Assembly (NCBI RefSeq): GCF_041381155.1
Contig: NC_091139.1
Coordinates: 11,083,905-11,147,904 of the forward strand
DNA: 64,000 nucleotides
From: Argopecten irradians
Taxonomy: Eukaryota; Mollusca; Bivalvia; Pectinida; Pectinidae
Direction: 5' to 3'
A model generated the notes under the pieces. The model did not search any database, was not told the DNA's origin, and was given only the letters and a program-made list of their open reading frames with translations. Made by a program: the position numbers and the translations under genes. Of the stretch, positions 23,701-33,016 are shown piece after piece (position 1 is the first letter of the stretch; each line of letters begins with the position of its first letter).

Positions 23701-24050
23701 CTGACTTTCTGTTGTATCGATCCACAACCACACAAAATGATTACGGACCGGTTCGGTACCCAGACAGTTTACAAGTAATTTTGGACCCATATCTAGGCGT
23801 GCCACATATATATGCATTGAAATGAACCATTGCATATACGAGAATACAACAGTTTAAGTAACACCGTCTCCAAATTTCCTTACATCATAGGGTCCATCTC
23901 CGGGTCTGGAAGAATTGCTTCTGGAGGATAAAGTTTGATTTCATCGATTCTGCCAATGTATCCAAAAAGTGTCTTCATTTGGTCCTTTGACGCAGCCGGT
24001 GCAACATTTGTCACCTGGATGACGCGTGTATTTATCTTTTCAGAAGACAT
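5791..24050 (-). CDS. SREK1: SR-type splicing factor of the SREK1/SRSF11 (p54) family
   Basis: Coding exons in transcript order: 24050-23884, 22054-21921, 21683-21583, 21278-21123, 20582-20407, 20091-19958, 19659-19449, 19161-19075, 17227-17204, 16603-16580, 13841-13791, 13318-13178, 42-nt exons 12270-12229, 12022-11981 and 11774-11733, then 10367-10320, 8933-8703, 6425-6351, 6070-5791. All join in frame at GT-AG sites, giving about 693 residues with one 42-nt exon or 721 with three. Start MSSEKINTRVIQVTN. RRM1 (about 10-100) contains KVCYVKF and LTNTVFIDRALIVVP. RRM2 (about 175-245) has VYIGNL and RFAFVEF. A conserved helix, EIEEAMKKVKEAQSLITAA, leads into long RS repeats. The tail reads VIRNYDEEE and ends DMDMSD. 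Family members are nuclear and modulate splice-site choice. RRM2 is SREK1-like, while the C-terminus is SRSF11-like, suggesting a pre-duplication orthologue (inference). Family very sure; inclusion of the small exons is inferred. Confidence 0.9.
6892..7134. repeat. Dispersed repeat, left part interrupted by an insertion
   Basis: Holds TAACTATGAAATCCAATATG, GGCTGTCAGCCATCTTGTTG and a second diverged unit, ending GTGAAATTTGAGAAAGATCC plus CCGTACATTCGAACA. The same ending occurs twice at 8380-8640. The block lies in an intron of the splicing-factor gene and looks like the left half of an element split by the 157-bp array element. Confidence 0.55.
7134..8365. mobile_element. Element with about seven 157-bp tandem repeats
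   Basis: The left end reads AGAGGCCCAGAGGGCCTG then TATCGCTCACCTGG; the right end reads GACGGATGGACGGACGACGA then the GCGCCATGGCA motif. Between them a unit of about 157 bp recurs; its GTTTCTGGCCAAATTTGGTT motif starts near 7323, 7481, 7638, 7794, 7951, 8108 and 8265. Each unit also holds CAGAACTCTAGGACAAGTAG and a GGGCCCCGCCCCTCCTGCCC block. Such termini and repeats are familiar from abundant mollusc elements (from memory). Short open frames within it are repeat shadows. It is intronic in the splicing-factor gene. Confidence 0.7.
8366..8640. repeat. Dispersed repeat, right part, 2.3 tandem units
   Basis: The unit AGCGGTAACAAACTTTAACT through TCTCTTCCGTACATTCGAA is repeated twice, with a third partial copy. 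Units share TATGCATGACTAGGGTCCTA and ACGTACATGTGAAATTTGAG. The block is related to 6892-7134 and continues that sequence on the far side of the 157-bp array element. Confidence 0.6.
8703..8933 (-). CDS. SREK1: Largest C-terminal RS exon of the splicing factor
   Basis: This 231-nt exon is flanked by CTGCAG and GTAAGT and is phase 2 on both sides. It encodes SSSETRSRSRSPVRK followed by SRSP, RSSRSPPPRK and RRSRRSRSRSRSRG blocks. Such serine-arginine/proline repeats are phosphorylated by SRPK and CLK kinases in known SR proteins. Open frames on the plus strand here are shadows of the RS codons. It is listed separately because it is the strongest coding block in the 3' half of the gene. Confidence 0.85.
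10320..10367 (-). CDS. SREK1: 48-nt exon of the splicing factor
   Basis: Acceptor GTCGCGTAG and donor GTAAAC enclose 48 nt that keep phase 2 and read SPTHSSDEKVKQDPTLR across the junctions. A competing AG 17 nt downstream would shift the frame and hit a stop, so the upstream AG is preferred. The SP start and Asp/Thr/Lys content resemble the product of the triplicated 42-nt exon, suggesting an older duplication. The acceptor pyrimidine tract is weak, so the exon may be alternative. Confidence 0.55.
11463..11560. repeat. Short palindromic element, family D
   Basis: Left arm TTAAACTCAAAACCTTCACC followed by CCTGAAAACAC; right arm TTTCAGGGGTGAATGGGTTTAA. It is about 98 bp of imperfect inverted repeat with TCTTCTTCTTCAAGACG in the loop. 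Related copies are at 14381-14470, 37905-37995 and 38075-38166. Confidence 0.6.
11572..12314 (-). repeat. SREK1: 248-bp tandem triplication carrying three copies of a 42-nt coding exon
   Basis: Three near-identical units, each 248 bp, are offset exactly: the exon lies at 11733-11774, 11981-12022 and 12229-12270. On the minus strand each exon is bounded by TGTTTTAG and GTAAAAAG. All three exon copies are identical and encode SPPSDQTNTTKPSQ in phase 2-2, so 0, 1, 2 or 3 copies keep the frame. The only differences I noticed between units are a few intronic bases (for example CTTCAGGAATAA versus CTACAGGGATAA). Near-identity implies a recent duplication, gene conversion or an assembly artefact. 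Each unit also carries a strong GTAAGA donor-like site upstream of the exon. Confidence 0.8.
12532..12725. mobile_element. Inverted-repeat element, family A
   Basis: Near-complete copy: left arm ATTCCGTCTCTGCATATTAC then AGAGTTAGTTCCCTTGCTGG, core GATGTCATTATTTTGTGAGT, right arm AATACCTACCCGCAAGGACA then GATATGCAAATACAGAATA. The two arms are reverse complements of each other. It lies in an intron of the splicing-factor gene. Confidence 0.75.
13178..13318 (-). CDS. SREK1: RS/acidic exon with an in-frame stop overlapping the next donor
   Basis: Acceptor CTTTCAG at 13319-13325. The exon reads RSRRRSRTPRRSRSRERKK, then SLSPPKLEREDSKTGKQ, and EESEAPPALA. A donor GTAGGT after position 13178 keeps phase 2. 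If it is not used, the frame reads GAG TAG and ends at 13174-13176, giving a shorter protein of about 468 residues without the C-terminal RS blocks and DMDMSD tail. Confidence 0.7.
14381..14470. repeat. Short palindromic element, family D
   Basis: Left arm TTAACTCATTACCCCTAAAA; right arm ACAGGGTTGAATGAGTTAA. About 90 bp, intronic, no coding content. Confidence 0.6.
16580..17227 (-). CDS. SREK1: Twin 24-nt microexons of the splicing factor
   Basis: Two exons of exactly 24 nt lie at 17204-17227 and 16580-16603, each with an AG acceptor (TTATTACAG, TTCTTGCAG) and a GTGAG donor. In phase 2 they read RSKQESNE and KSKQGSTE. Both begin ATCCAAGCAAG and end in GAAAA or AGAAAA, so they are duplicates. 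Inclusion of neither, one or both preserves frame. The intron between them holds no other coding signal that I could see. Confidence 0.65.
17920..18090. mobile_element. Inverted-repeat element, family A (diverged)
   Basis: Left arm ATGTTATCTGCCCTCGTGGG then TAGGTTGACC; core GATGTCATTTGTTTGTGAGC; right arm ends TTCTGTAATATGCAAAGACG. It is more diverged than the other family A copies. Confidence 0.55.
22612..22970. mobile_element. Inverted-repeat element, family E
   Basis: Terminal repeats TTAAAGATGCTCCACCGCCG and TCAGCGGTGGAGCATCTTTAA bound 359 bp. A second copy with the same internal order (TTCGGGAYGCAATYRATTAT, AAGTAAAATAAGAAG) is at 60123-60441. It lies in intron 1 of the splicing-factor gene and has no coding capacity. 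The frame at 22441-22698 overlaps its left end and is not a gene. Confidence 0.75.
23038..23613. mobile_element. Inverted-repeat element, family F
   Basis: TTAAAGGGACAATTCATTCT at the left and GTGAATTGTCCCTTTAA at the right form terminal inverted repeats around about 576 bp without an open frame. Size and structure suit a non-autonomous DNA transposon. Only one copy is in the window. Confidence 0.6.
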
Positions 24051-24452
24051 TGCAGAAGGCAAAATTGATTCTAAACAACACGAAGAATTATAAACGTTTC
24101 CAGTATGATTTTTTCGATCTAACAAGTCGTTCAAAGATGGCGTGCTTTTTGTGTTTGCAGAACCACCATGTGGTTGTCGAAAAAGTGGTAGGCCTATTTT
24201 GTTTAAAAGCCATAAAAACAAAATATGTATTAAAATTAAGTCATTTTATTCAATCGATTCATGTTTTCTTTAATTATGTTATTTTGTTCTTAGATATTAC
24301 GTGTTTAGTGGAGTCGTAAAACATTGGATTTAGGTACAGTTTTTGGTTAATTTCCTGTCTTTAGCTCGTACTTCCGGTCTATTTTTGTCAACCGGTGTGG
24401 TGTGCATCAGAAGAAAATTCGAGATTTTTATTGAAAACACGACTTTTTAAAG
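24051..24452. promoter_or_regulatory. Probable divergent promoter of the splicing factor (-) and SGTA (+)
   Basis: The splicing-factor start codon is at 24050. On the plus strand, ACTTCCGGT near 24370 matches an ETS-type core, and AAAGATGGCG near 24135 resembles a YY1 site. The stretch ending in TTTAAAG at 24452 is followed by GTAATTGG, a plausible donor for a non-coding first exon of SGTA whose acceptor would be TTTCAG at 27374-27379. No TATA box is evident, as is usual for housekeeping genes. Transcription start sites are inferred, not seen. Confidence 0.4.
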
Positions 24453-27379
24453 GTAATTGGTATATAAACTAGAAGAAACGACCATTTTTAACATGTATAC
24501 ACAGAATGGAAGGCAAGTTATTTCACAAAAAATGAAAGTAACTGAACTGACATTCAACTTCAAGTTGCAATCTCAAAATTATAAGAATGTAACGTAATGT
24601 GTCCTCAGGCTGTTTCACATACCTGATTCATTGTATCCATATGGTTGTTAGTAAACAGGTGCTATATTGATCATACGTATACATATGAACATGCACTAAT
24701 ATGTTCATCAAGTCAGTGACTGTATTCATTACCTTTAATATCGAGCTAAATTATTCTTATCAGTTCCGAAGTTGGGGACACAAGTTACATTGATAGAGGA
24801 GGTTTAAAAGTTTTACAGGGACAAAATCTGTCCATTCTGAGGGGCTGAAGATCTATTAATATTGAGGTACCGCTCTGTTTATGGTAGTCATTTATATAAT
24901 AAACGCTATTGATGATTGTAAAAACAATGCCTTACCTACTACAGTTGATTATCTAAGACTAATTAAAGTGTTAAGTTATGACCACGATGTCTTGATTTCC
25001 AATTGACCCGAGAATTCAATGGCAACAGCATGAGAGAGACATCTGAGAGCATGGTTTCTACCGATCGCAACATCAAGAGATGTATACCCTTGACACCTCC
25101 AGTATAATGGGACGATCACAACCAGTGATTTTGGCCAGGTTGATCTAGTTTGAATGTATTTTTTTAGGGGAGAGAGACTGGAGAGTGTGTGTGTATGATA
25201 CACAAACATATCAGTCAGCCATCTGTGATCATGAGTGACTGGCTAGCTGAGCTGTGAATGAATGGTTAGTTAGCTTAACTGATCTATATACATCATCAAC
25301 AAAGCATCTGTATCTACTTAAAAACAAAGATTTTATTCTTCATATTGCATCAACACTTGAGTAAAGTACTATTATGTCTTTATTTAGATATTTTAATGAA
25401 TCTTCATATTTCTAGTAAAATTTTGTGCATGAACATCCTTAAGCATATCTAGCAATGCTCCTTACGTAGGGGCCGTCCGGCTGTGAGCCATGTGCAAAAA
25501 CTCAAGTGTGCATAAAGTCAAAACACACAAGGGATTTACACAGCGATACCGCTTATTATTTAGCAAAACTTGTTACGGTAAATAGTTTTGATCCCTTTGA
25601 TCTCCCACACAGCTCGGCGACGATCAGTTTGCAAAACGTTTTTGATCAACAACATCGCTCTAATTAAAACCTTCAAACATTGGTTCATCGTGACATGTTG
25701 ATGGTTCCCTTTCACTCCAGTATTCTGTCTAGACAACAAGGTCCACATGCTAGAAAACATCGAAGGATTTTCGCGTGGAAACTCGCTATAGTCCGTTTCA
25801 AAGTTTGCGGCAGTTCTCTTTGAAGTGACGACTGTCTACCTGCAAACTTTTGGTCTATAGTCTGTTTCAGATAACTTTAGAAATAATGAACTTAATAAGG
25901 GCGCCCCCATCGCCAGTTACCCGTGCCCTGCGCCCTCTTTAGGTCAAATAAGGTATTTTATCACTAAAAGGCTAATGCAGGTTTTTTTTTACAAGAATTG
26001 AAGATGAAGGGGAAAACAGAGAAAAAGAAAACATACCTACCAACCCTTCTTTTTCAAATGGTGTCACTAGAAACGCATTGGGCATTTCCAGAATGGACTT
26101 TATATGGTGTCTAGAATTTTAATTTGTTGAAGTCATTGGAAAGGGTGCTATGGTCTTGTAAATTATCATTAATGTTAAAGAGATTTGAAGTCCTGTGACA
26201 TTATCCAGAATTTGTCTAATCCAAAGGGTTTTTCTATACAAATTTCATGCAAATTGCAATAATCTTATCTTGATACTTAAAGTTATATGTGCTGTAATTG
26301 GGCGAAAATTAGGATAAAGTATTTTTTCTTCAGTAATCTATTGAAAACCTTCAGGTTTATTCATGAATAAAGCTGAGAAATTCATTGAAATGGATAGACG
26401 AATATATATGATACCTGATAAACATTAGGTACAACACAGACATGATGTAAAATTCTTGTTATTTTTTTTTATACTTCATGTATGTTTAGAGGGAAACATA
26501 GATGCAGGAAACACTTTACAAGTAATAAATTAATACTGTAAAATGTGAAAAGAAATTGTAAACAACAATTTGGCTTCATGGTCTGACAGTATGTACACAT
26601 GCATTTCACTGCGCTGAAGATGTATCTTTTAATGTAATGAATTTTGGCAGAACTGCCAAAAAATCATTTCAGCTCTTATTTGTACTTGTAAAATTTAACC
26701 CTTTGCATCGAAACTAATGTAATTCTCTAAATGTTGGTAACTTTCGGTGGTGAATATAACATTTAAGGCACTTTTTGATTGGTGAGTATGAAACATATGG
26801 CACATATACCTTTAAAAGTAATGTTCTGACTGTTATTACGATCTATAGCTTGAGCATAATTTACTCGTGTATCTGCCTGAGTGCCAGTACAGTAAAACAT
26901 GTTTATAACAAATTTATGGTTATAACATACTAATTTTCATTCCTCGCCAAGGTCCCTATAGATATTGTTTAAAACATGTCTTAAATGTATAGTAAACTAT
27001 ACTTAAAACAAGTGATTTTGTTGGTCCCCTTAGATCTGTTGTAACCATGTTTTACTGTATAGAAGATTGCTCATAAAATGCATTGTGACAAATGAACCAT
27101 TAAACCAATATGTTTGTTGTTCCGGCGGCATGCAAAATTTCCAATATCACAAAGAGACACAACATAGTTATATATACTGCAGCTTCCCAAAACATACAGA
27201 CATTCACATGCTACAACACATTGCACACATTGGAGACCATCATTAAATGACCATAGCTGTAATAGGATAACATCAAACCTTCTAGAATTAAACCCAAGTT
27301 GGTTGCTCCATAAATTTGTGATTGTAGAATTTTTTTTTCTTTTCTAATCAATTTCAATAATGCTTGTTAAATCTTTCAG
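24453..27379 (+). other. Probable first intron / 5' flank of SGTA
   Basis: There is no supported coding exon in this 2.9 kb. Short minus frames at 24976-25209 and 25560-25760 lack family features or splice context. A GGGCGCCCCCATCGCC block near 25900 recalls part of the 38404-38589 element. An inverted-repeat element lies at 26888-27060. Confidence 0.45.
26888..27060. mobile_element. Short inverted-repeat element with AGTAAAAC termini
   Basis: TACAGTAAAACATGTTTATA at the left and GTAACCATGTTTTACTGTA at the right are inverted repeats about 170 bp apart. Diverged pieces with similar ends appear near 5090, 32580-32700 and 61252-61345. Confidence 0.5.
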
Positions 27380-27388
27380 TAGACCAAA

Positions 27389-30300
27389 ATGGCAGATGTG
27401 AAGAAGTTGGTGTTTTCCATAATGAGGTTCCTGGAGGATCAGAAGGTTACAGGAGAGTTGGATGAAGACTCCTTGGAAAGTCTTGAGGGTGAGTATACGT
27501 ACTGTTCATGTTATAGTTCTGATAGGTTGCATAATGTTAAATTATAGAATTGTTGGTTTTTTTTGTTGACAAATTAGTTTTTGTTCAGAATATGATTTAT
27601 ATTTTGTTATCGATTGAGATGTAGATTTTCAAATATTTGACATAATTTACCGATATTAATAGGAAATTTAGATAATTATTTGTTTGATATGTAACAAAAG
27701 CCATCCACCTCTGGGTCACAAGTTCGAATACCATGTAAGGTAGTTGCTAGTTACTGACCACTGGTGGGTTTCTCTAGCTTCATTTCATCCATTTCCTAGA
27801 CCAGCTGGCACATCCTTAATTAGATTAATCAAACCAAACTAACGTACCAGGTATTTATATCGGGGTAGTTCATATATTGTAAACGCATTTTGTGGTATTT
27901 TTGTAACAACACTATACTAGGTAAGCAGTCTATATTTGACAGAATTTTATAACTTGAGTATATTGTTGTTTAACAGTTGGACTGCAGTGCCTGTCTAATG
28001 CCTACAGTATTGATATGACCGATCCTAGTCAGATTGCTAAATACCAGGTACAGAGGAACCTGCTAGATATATTCAACGCACAACTTAGTTTGGAAGTAAG
28101 TACCTGGTACATGTCTGGTTTCTGTGGAAACATTTTCATTTATTGTGATTTATTGAAATAATCTATAAGTGCCAATTATGTTTCTTTTCTCGATTGTCAT
28201 TTCCTCAATTTCATTTCATTATCTGGTTAATGTTTCATATGCTTTTGTTTTTTTTCTTCACAAAATTAGAATCAGCAGTACTGAGAAGTACTTGTACATA
28301 CATGTACTTGCAGATAAAAAAACAAAGAGCAATTTTTTTCAAACTAATGTCAATTATTTGTAGCACTATATTTAACCTAACTCTATCCCAGAAAAAAAAT
28401 CTGATTTCTATTTTCAGCCTGATTCTGATTTTTCAACATTATCATTACATGAACCTACAGAGGAGGAAAAGCAGCAAGCAGAAGAAAAGAAAGCTAAAGG
28501 TTTGTTTTCATTGGTGATGAAAAATGTGGAAAAAATACTACAAAACATAAATTCAAAGGATTTCATTTGCCAAAATAGTTGTTTAATCAAGGATTTATTT
28601 TCATGTTGATTATAAATGCAGTTAGCAACAAACATATTTTATCGAGCATGCTTGTGCTCCATGAATGAATATGTTCATACTATCGTGTGTATGCAGACAC
28701 AGGGAAGAACTATAATTATTATTCTTTTATTTCTTTACATCCCTGTTTCAGTTTAAGACAGAATAAAGCTGGTAATTACGATCACTAAGTAGACTGCTAT
28801 ATCGTTACGCTAATGTGTACACTATCATGACAAGCATAAGAAGAGAAAGATGTAAATATAATTGTTATAAAATTAGACTGTTAACATTTAAAAGTTTGAT
28901 GTTATTTAGAGTGAAGAGGCTATTTTGCTTTTTTTTGAAAACATGAAATATCATATCAAGTTACAGGTAATTCTTTCCTTGTACCTTAATTTATCTTTTA
29001 CATTTTGTGTCTTATTCTGGCATCATTTTGTGTTTATTATAGGAAATGAGTGTATGAAATCAGAGAAGTATTCAGATGCGGTAGAGTTTTACACACAAGC
29101 TATCAAGCTCGACAACAAAAATCCGGTCTACTATTGTAATAGGTAAATCATTTTGTTATTATATCATATATTACTTGCTAATGAAGCTGACACTTTGAGC
29201 TAGTAGTATACGGTGTAATGGTCATTTATTATATCAAGCTATAAGGATATTACAGAGAATACATTAAACCAATATCTTGTAAAATAAATGGTTTTTAATT
29301 GATATCCAAATCATTGATTTGTTGTGTAAAAAAAACAACAACAGAAAACATAAATTAAAATGAGCTTCCTTAAGCTCTCCAACTAACTAGACCACAGTCA
29401 AAATTATTTTGTGTGATTTTTTTTTATTCAGGACTGTCATATTGCCATACAATTTTAAAAAACAATTTGTAGGGAAAAGTCATTTAATATTTTTCTTTGT
29501 TTTTTAGAAAGTTCAGTATTATGAATGCATAGATATGTAGGTTCAAATGAATTTAATTCATATTTTTGTTTGACAGAGCTGCAGCATACACAAAATTAAA
29601 CAAACACGACCTTAGCATAGAGGATTGTCAACGAGCACTTTCTATAGACCCCTGTTATAGTAAAGCTTATGGAAGAATGGGGTTAGTATGCCGTTAACAG
29701 TCAGCTTACCTCCCTTTGTTTGAGGTTATCGCCCCAACGTAATTATTTCCGAAAGTTCCTGATGTGAAATTACATTTATCTATAAAAGAAATTTATTGGG
29801 GGTAAATCTTTACGTAACTATTTACAATTATGTATTAGTAAACCCTCATGATCTTAAAAAATTCTTGCAATAATTCTTATGTATCCTTTGAAGAATAAAA
29901 AAATTCTTGCATTAATTTTTATTTATCCTTTGAAGAATTTGTAGATCAAATTGTTATGTTTATTTGAATGTGGAAACAGGAACTAGCACATAATTATCTT
30001 CTTCTCTATGATTCAACCTTTAGTCAAAAGTAACAAATTGATATTTGAAATGTAAAATATATTTGTTATAGAATTGCATATACAGCTCTAGATGACCATG
30101 AAAGTGCCCTAGAATGCTACAGAAAGGCCCTCGATCTGGATCCAGGCAACCAAACTCATCAGAATAATCTGGAAATCTCTGAACAAAAGCTTAAGGAACG
30201 GGCAGCACAGGTATTGTAACATTATTATATGGATAACATCAGCTATGAATGGATCATCTTCAAAATGTATTATCGCTTGATAAAAACTTGGTCTAATCTT

Positions 30301-32844
30301 AATATCCTTTAAAGCAACTAATATTTTAGATTTCATCGTTGAAAACAGAAGCAAAGCGTTGTGCAACTTACAGGATTATATATATCCTAAAACTTCGACT
30401 TCCTCTAAATTACAAAAATTTGAAATTACTGACACACAAGATATTTAACGTTTAAAGTCAGTAAAATGTTTGTCATCAACCATACGGAAAAAGCTGAAGG
30501 TATCACATGTGGACAGGAGATGATCGAGATTGAAGCATACACGCTTATCTGTGTCAGTATTTGTAGAGGTGTTTTTCTTTCTGTACAGAAAGTGTTGTCA
30601 TATAATCACCTGCATTTCAGACTGGTTTTAACCTTGGAGCAGCAGGTATGCAGGGAGGATTACCTGGTCTACCGGGGATGGATATCGGTGCTATGTTAAA
30701 CAATCCAGCTATGATGAATATGGTAAGTTAGACAGAACAGCCTTTTTTCTGATGTAAATGTTTTAAAACAATCTAGCTTTGATGAATATGGTAAGTGAGA
30801 TAGAGTATATGTACCTTTTTTGTGGTGTGTAAAAGTGACTCATATGAGGAATTTTCAAACAATTTCAAAAAATTTCCCTAACCTTATTATAAATGATACC
30901 CCGATGTTGTTGAATTTCAAAATTTTGTAACATTTTGAATCTTATAAATTCATAGCACCAAGTTTAACATTTGATTTTAAAACCTGAAAACTTTATCACA
31001 TTTCTTTATTGTCTTTTATTAACAACTGTTTGAATCTGAAATAAGATTTTTTTGATATTTAATAGGCTAGAACATTCATGCAAGACCCAGCACTACAACA
31101 AATGTAAGTGTTTTTCTTCTTTATATCATTTGTCATGGTTATAACTGTTTGATGCAATAAAACTTTCTTGTTGAAAGGATCATTATCCTTGATATTCCAT
31201 GGGTTACTATCACTATCATCACATCCAACCCTAGACTAGTATTTCATAGTAAAACTGAAGGCAGTTCAGGAGCAAAAAACTTACCAATCATAGGCCTGTA
31301 GAGATTTCCTTTGAAAATTAAAGAGAGAGCGACACCCTGGCATCAGGACCAGCAAGTTTCCAGATCATGCAGGTTTTATTGACATTTTGTATTGGACAAG
31401 AACCAGTTTTGACAAGTTAAACTGTTCATATTTTATCAATTGATGATGTTTTATTTGTGATAACCACAGGATGACCAACATGATGTCGGGGGCCCAGGCA
31501 TCGGGAAATCAAGGTGGACTAGGACTTCTACAAGTGTGAGTAACCCTGATATTACCATCAATTATCCATCAATATTTGACTTACTGTATGTAAAGTTATA
31601 TGAATCTATGATTTTCGACCAATATTTGACTTATGTAAGTTGTATGGATCTAGAATTTTCAATCAATATTTGGCTTTATATCTATGTTGGATGTATCTAG
31701 AATTTTCAATCAATATTAGAATTATTTACGTTATATAGATCTCAAATTTTTAATAAATATTTGGCTTATGGAAGTTATTTAGATCTTGAATTTTTAATCA
31801 GTATTTGGCGTATATAAGTTGTATAGATCTAGAATTTTAAATGAGTATTTGGTTTATGTAAGTTGTATAGATCTAGAATTTTTAATCAGTATTTGGCGTA
31901 TGTAAATTGTATAAATCTAAGAAATTTTTAATCAGTATTTGGCGTATGTAAGTTGTATAGATCTAGAATTTTTAATCAGTATTTGGCTTGTGTGATATAT
32001 TTTAGAGGTCAACAGCTTGCTGCCCAGGTACAGGAGACTCATCCCGACTTAGTGGCACAACTCAGGGAACAGATGGGACGGCCGAACGGAGACAATCCCG
32101 AGGGCCAGGGTCAGGGCAAGTGTTAAACATGTTAATGTAGAGTTTCATCAATATTCCTTAACTTAAAATTCTCCATAGGAAAGCATTACAGAAGTTAATA
32201 TAGTTGAAATAAAGCTGATAATATGTTGAGGAGCTTTTCTTTACAGTTACTTATGTTGTAGTAGTGCTTTCCTAATGAGAATTTTAAGTTTGAAGAATTA
32301 AAGAATGTTGATGAGACTTGGTTCAGTTTATTCAGAGTGTCAGAGACATCTATTGGTTTGTGATGGAGACTTTAGAATTTCACTGGGCAACACACAGATT
32401 ACACAATGTTCTCGGAGAACCATAACCAGGCAGGTCTTTAGCCTGAGACATTTTTACACCAACTGTGTCTCAAAAGTTGTGATACTGACTAAGATTATAA
32501 GTATATATATATATGGGCAAACCTGTCAATGAATACATATAACATGCAAGAGACAGAGGAAAAATAGTCTTTATAGACAGATAGTCTTTATACACAGGTT
32601 AAATTGTGTTAAATTTGGTTATTTTGGGGAAAGTGATCTTTTGAAATTTTGGGTATTTATACAGAGGAGGTCACTAAATCAGGTTTTACTATGTATGTGT
32701 TATCACCTCTGATATTTGTCATTTCATCAGAAATTGAAAAAAATATTAATATGGTAATTTTTTGAAAAACAAATAAACGAAATTTTGATGATTTTGTTAT
32801 TGACAGGAGGAAACCCACCCCCACCTGAACCTCCCGCCCAGTAA
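27389..32844 (+). CDS. SGTA: Small glutamine-rich TPR co-chaperone (SGTA/SGT orthologue)
   Basis: Coding exons: 27389-27488, 27977-28095, 28418-28499, 29043-29142, 29577-29681, 30072-30210, 30621-30722, 31066-31103, 31470-31535, 32006-32115, 32807-32844. They join in frame to 332 residues; from memory, human SGTA is about 313. The N-terminal dimer domain (1-70) starts MADVKKLVFSIMRFLEDQ. Three TPRs span about 101-208, including GNECMKSEKYSDAVEFY, AAAYTKLNKHDLSIEDCQ and YTALDDHESALECYRKALD. A Gly/Met/Asn-rich region with LNNPAMMNMA follows, and the tail contains GQQLAAQVQETHPDLVAQL. SGTA binds Hsp70/Hsp90 through its TPRs and the BAG6/GET machinery through its N-terminus, handling tail-anchored and mislocalised membrane proteins in the cytosol. 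Introns are GT-AG except the last, which appears to be GC-AG. A non-coding exon upstream is likely. Confidence 0.93.
27697..27847 (+). mobile_element. tRNA-derived SINE fragment in SGTA intron
   Basis: Carries a box B-like ACAAGTTCGAATACC, then TAGTTACTGACCACTGGTGG, GGCACATCCTTAATTAG and a 3' ATCAAACCAAACT tail. The order matches the better-preserved SINE at 57578-57793. The 5' box A part is eroded. Confidence 0.55.
31183..31346. mobile_element. Inverted-repeat element, family C (half copy)
   Basis: Reads TTATCCTTGATATTCCATGG, ACCCTAGACTAGTATTTCAT and AGTAAAACTGAAGGCAGTTC, matching the left half of family C. The right half is missing. It lies in the intron between SGTA exons 8 and 9. Confidence 0.55.
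31553..31996 (+). repeat. 44-45 bp tandem repeat abutting an SGTA splice acceptor
   Basis: About ten units of the form ATAGATCTAGAATTTTTAATC followed by AGTATTTGGCGTATGTAAGTT fill the intron between exons 9 and 10. The last unit ends about 10 bases before the TATATTTTAG acceptor of exon 10 at 32006. Units diverge towards the 5' side and are most alike near the acceptor. Confidence 0.7.
32208..32213 (+). promoter_or_regulatory. Intronic poly(A) signal AATAAA in SGTA
   Basis: AATAAA lies 82 nt after an in-frame TAA (32124-32126) that is reached if the GC donor at 32116 is not used. It would give a transcript whose protein ends in GQGQGKC instead of GNPPPPEPPAQ. Confidence 0.4.
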
Positions 32845-33010
32845 ACAGACACTGCTTGGACCCATCTCATCTTCTCTGGTCATCGACTCCTGGAATGGAC
32901 AATACATGGTATTACATTTACTGTAACATGAAACAAATGTCACATGACATAGATAAAAGTCACATGACAGATGTTAGTCTTGACCCAACCACGAGTCATG
33001 TGACTGTATC

Positions 33011-33016
33011 AATAAA
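33011..33016 (+). promoter_or_regulatory. Candidate SGTA poly(A) signal AATAAA
   Basis: The first canonical AATAAA after the distal SGTA stop (32842-32844) is 167 nt downstream. A later one is at 34043-34048, so longer 3' UTRs are possible. Confidence 0.45.
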
